From: Candidatus Izemoplasma acidinucleici
GTDB taxonomy: Bacteria; Bacillota_I; Bacilli_A; Izemoplasmatales; Izemoplasmataceae
Assembly (NCBI GenBank): GCA_004195325.1
Contig: SDWO01000130.1
Coordinates: 1 to 33,684 of the forward strand
Reading direction: 5' to 3'
DNA length: 33,684 nt
In this document: piece by piece, positions 31,183-33,684 of the stretch
Position numbering within the stretch: the first letter of the stretch is position 1
How the letters are laid out: every line of letters starts with the position of its first letter
Notes under the pieces: model-generated
Told to the model about the DNA's origin: nothing
The model's input: the letters and a program-made list of their open reading frames with translations, nothing else
The model's database searches: none
Program-made: the position numbers and the translations under genes

Positions 31183-33600
31183 TTAGAAGTCATACCTGCT
31201 CATTATTTGTGATGGGGTCTGTCTTAGTAGTGATGTTATTGGTATCATACCACTTATAATATTAACTACATAAATAATTAATATACCTGTCGCGAAACTA
31301 AGTGGAGATATTTCTACTACTTCGATTATTCCTGCTGAAGCATCCATTATTTTTAGAATAACATAGCTTACAAGCATATATCCAATCATTGATGTGAATG
31401 TAGTAATCATCAATATTTCTATTAAGAATAACTTCTTAAGATCTCTCTTTTTAGCTCCTAATGCTCTATAGACACTCACTTCATATATTCTAGATAATAA
31501 ACTAGAACGAAGAATAAAGAATGTTGATAAGGCAGAGGCTAATAAGAATATCCCGGCAAATGTTAACGATCCGATTGCTTGTTGGATATTGAAACTTCTT
31601 TGTAGAGTAGTTTGTTCTAAGTAGACATCGGTCGCATCAATGTCAAGCTCTGAGAAATACGATATTGTTTTCTCTTTATCTGTTGAATATAAATCTAAAC
31701 CACTGAAAATCATATCGGTTAATCTAGATTCAATTATCGCTTGTTTGATATGGTCTTTTAAGAACAATACATCCGGAATTGTTTCAGATGCTGTAAATAG
31801 TAAGTCTGCATCATGTCTTTCCTCAAATAAGAATACATATTTTAACAAAGGATCTGTAATACTATCAGCTATGATGATTTCCCCAAATGAAATTGAAGAT
31901 ACATCAAGGTCTAATTCATCTTCAAACATTTCATATATTGCTCTGTTTGTTGACATACTTAGTATTGTTTCCTCTGTTGCGTAAAAGACTGGATTATCTT
32001 CTCTAGTAATTCCTACAATGTCAGCTTCTATCTCAAACTCAACATTATCAAATCCTTTTACTGTATACGTTATTGATAACGTTAAGAAATCTTCTACATT
32101 AGTAATTCCAAATGTAGAATAACTACTATTATTTCTCATTAACTTCATCAAGTATTCCTCATTAACTACTATTTGATTATGACCGGTGATTCCAACGCCG
32201 TATACGATGTCAGACTCGTCTAAGTATTCATCAGGTACACCACTGTATGATGCATAACTATCATATCTGTTTTCTTGATACACCTTAGGGAGAGTAATAC
32301 TAAATGCGCTATTCGTTGTTACATTAACAAATCCAATATGATTTAGATCTTCTAAATCTAAAATATCTTGATAAGTATATGTCTCGGGTATATCAACGTT
32401 AATCGTTTGGACTGGCTCATTATAGTATTCGTGAACATCTAAATTGAAGACATTAAATATCATACTAATAGCTAAGGCTATAAATCCAGACAATACAATA
32501 AACATGAAGTTCATAAATTTAACACCACGTTTTTCATCTCTAAATCTTCTAAACCCAAGTTTGATTGAATCTTTAACACTTATTGCATTGAACTTTGATG
32601 TTTTATGAGATTCATCAATTATCTGTTCTAAGTCGAACGATTTTTCTTCAACGAAGTATTCTTCATCTCTTTTGATAGTTTCATCATAAATCTTAATTTC
32701 AGAGTTGCTATCGATTAAGTTAATACGTTTATATTTATCTGAATCAATGTCAACGTACAATGTTTTATTTCTAACAATTAATCTAACATCAATTTTTTCG
32801 TTTGCATCTTCATCAGTGAATATTGTATATGATTTTGATTTATCACTAAAGTTTACAACCTTGTTAAAATCATTTAAATAGATATCTGTTTCTAAAGTAA
32901 CTTGACCTGATCCCGTAGATATATGCTCGTCATCACTAAAGATTTCTCCATCTTTTAATTCGATAATTCTATCTCCGAATTGTGTTGCTAGATGTCTTTC
33001 ATGAGTTACTAGAACAACAAGTTTTTCTTTAGAGATACTTTTTATGATGTTCATAATATCATATGTGTTTTTACTATCTAAGTTCCCTGTTGGTTCATCA
33101 GCAATGATTATCTTAGGGTTCTTAGCTAGCGCTCTTGCGATAGCGACGCGTTGTTGTTGCCCTCCACTTAATTGTGAAGCTTTACGTCTCTTATATTTTT
33201 CCATACCCATTTGTTCAAGTATGTAATCAACACGTGTGTCTATTTCCTCTTTATCATAAATTCCAACCATGTTTAATGTTAAAGATATATTATCTCTAAC
33301 AGTCATATCATGAATCAAATTATAGTTTTGGAATACGTAACCAATATGTTCGTTTCTGATTCCGTCCCATTTATTTGGACTGTATCTATCCATCTCGATG
33401 TCATCAATTTGAATAAGTCCAGAGTGAAGTTTATCTAACCCACCAAGTACATTAAGTAATGTAGTTTTACCACTTCCTGATGGTCCTAGTAAGATTACTA
33501 ATCCTTTTTGCGGTAGTTCTAAATTTATATCGTTTATTACATGTATTTCGTTTGATCTATTCTTATTAAAATACTTCTCTAAATTCGATAGTTTTATCAT
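31183..33600 (-). CDS. MacB-like ABC transporter, ATPase fused to FtsX-type permease
   Basis: 805 residues. ATPase (1-225): Walker A GPSGSGKT (39-46), signature LSGGQQQR (144-151), Walker B IIIADEPTGNLD (164-175). A poorly conserved linker (about 230-350) follows, then a permease with one membrane helix, a large external domain of about 270 residues and three C-terminal helices with an RALGAKKRDLKK cytosolic loop, as in MacB/FtsX exporters of peptides or lipoproteins. The start is ATG 33600 behind CAGGAG; a longer frame that runs into the last 18 bases would translate sequencing adapter (MYKRQ). Confidence 0.92.
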   Translation of the reverse strand: MIKLSNLEKYFNKNRSNEIHVINDINLELPQKGLVILLGPSGSGKTTLLNVLGGLDKLHSGLIQIDDIEMDRYSPNKWDGIRNEHIGYVFQNYNLIHDMTVRDNISLTLNMVGIYDKEEIDTRVDYILEQMGMEKYKRRKASQLSGGQQQRVAIARALAKNPKIIIADEPTGNLDSKNTYDIMNIIKSISKEKLVVLVTHERHLATQFGDRIIELKDGEIFSDDEHISTGSGQVTLETDIYLNDFNKVVNFSDKSKSYTIFTDEDANEKIDVRLIVRNKTLYVDIDSDKYKRINLIDSNSEIKIYDETIKRDEEYFVEEKSFDLEQIIDESHKTSKFNAISVKDSIKLGFRRFRDEKRGVKFMNFMFIVLSGFIALAISMIFNVFNLDVHEYYNEPVQTINVDIPETYTYQDILDLEDLNHIGFVNVTTNSAFSITLPKVYQENRYDSYASYSGVPDEYLDESDIVYGVGITGHNQIVVNEEYLMKLMRNNSSYSTFGITNVEDFLTLSITYTVKGFDNVEFEIEADIVGITREDNPVFYATEETILSMSTNRAIYEMFEDELDLDVSSISFGEIIIADSITDPLLKYVFLFEERHDADLLFTASETIPDVLFLKDHIKQAIIESRLTDMIFSGLDLYSTDKEKTISYFSELDIDATDVYLEQTTLQRSFNIQQAIGSLTFAGIFLLASALSTFFILRSSLLSRIYEVSVYRALGAKKRDLKKLFLIEILMITTFTSMIGYMLVSYVILKIMDASAGIIEVVEISPLSFATGILIIYVVNIISGMIPITSLLRQTPSQIMSRYDF

Positions 33601-33604
33601 AGTC

Positions 33605-33666
33605 TTACTCCTGTCCCAAAGCTGTAATAACGCTTGTGTTAAATATGCGTTTATTAAACCTTGTTC
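33605..33666 (-). CDS. Possible 3' end of an upstream gene (partial)
   Basis: The minus strand of the last genomic bases has an open frame ending ...FNTSVITALGQE with TAA at 33607-33605, 4 bp before the ABC transporter start, whose GGAG overlaps it. That fits the tight spacing of genes here, but only about 20 codons are visible, so this may be chance. Confidence 0.35.
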
Positions 33667-33684
33667 CTGTCTCTTATACACATC
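33667..33684. other. Sequencing adapter (Tn5/Nextera mosaic end), not genomic
   Basis: The last 18 bases, CTGTCTCTTATACACATC, are identical to the Nextera transposon-end adapter and lie at the very end of the contig. They should be trimmed. They also create the false N-terminus MYKRQ on the minus strand. Confidence 0.97.

Noticed and set aside
33601-33681. Extended N-terminus MYKRQEQGLINAYL... of the ABC transporter
   Set aside because: Begins in sequencing adapter; the ATG at 33600 has an AGGAG site and starts exactly at the ATPase domain.
1-33684. CRISPR arrays, tRNA/rRNA genes, insertion sequences, attachment sites
   Set aside because: No evenly spaced direct repeats, no RNA-gene-like conserved stems, no transposase or integrase genes seen on either strand.

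Overview
The window is about 33.7 kb of AT-rich, densely packed, low-GC Gram-positive-type DNA: strong AGGAGG-type ribosome binding sites, lipobox signal peptides, FabT/FakB-type lipid regulation, and LURP-one and Gx families. The Rnf complex, [FeFe] hydrogenase and NfnAB indicate a strict anaerobe that ferments with ferredoxin. TGA is used as a stop (two genes) and Trp is TGG, so the code is standard. A free-living relative of the Mollicutes (Izemoplasma- or Haloplasma-like) fits best, but that placement is an inference from gene content. The right end is a contig edge: the last 18 bases are the Tn5/Nextera mosaic-end adapter, not genome.

Bases 1-11000 hold an electron-transfer island built on two divergent transcripts. 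Leftward runs an orphan NuoF-type Fe-S domain, an [FeFe] hydrogenase, rnfC, rnfD, a giant rnfG with five FMN-binding-like repeats, and the start of rnfE, which runs off the window. Rightward lie a rhodanese lipoprotein, an FMN-binding lipoprotein and a lipoprotein ApbE flavin transferase, facing a Gx-type membrane protein. RnfC has lost the glycine-rich NADH/FMN motif of its family, and RnfD has an eroded flavinylation motif. My reading is that hydrogenase and ferredoxin, rather than NADH, feed this Rnf, and that RnfG plus the flavin lipoprotein form an outward flavin relay.

Bases 11000-14140 hold two DegV/FakB-like fatty-acid-binding proteins, each with a regulator: a PadR/HAAS pair, and a FabT-like MarR whose operon carries a TTTGA-N3-TCAAA palindrome. 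Bases 14140-19960 look like one leftward operon: a reductive-dehalogenase-like Fe-S protein, Smr, two membrane zinc-ribbon proteins, an MFS transporter, a flavodoxin-like protein, and NfnAB (ferredoxin/NAD(H)/NADP(H) bifurcation).

Bases 20000-23420 are a four-gene operon (APH-like kinase, radical SAM protein, 2-hydroxyacid dehydrogenase, lipoprotein cyclophilin). Bases 23490-26370 are a VTC-DUF4956-CotH cluster. A nuclease-helicase fusion follows, then an OLD-like ATPase/TOPRIM, LURP-one and methyltransferase operon, and a MacB-like ABC transporter. Promoters are often of the extended -10 type (TGnTATAAT), and many gene junctions are coupled by TAATG overlaps or by a UAG stop that forms part of the next ribosome binding site.
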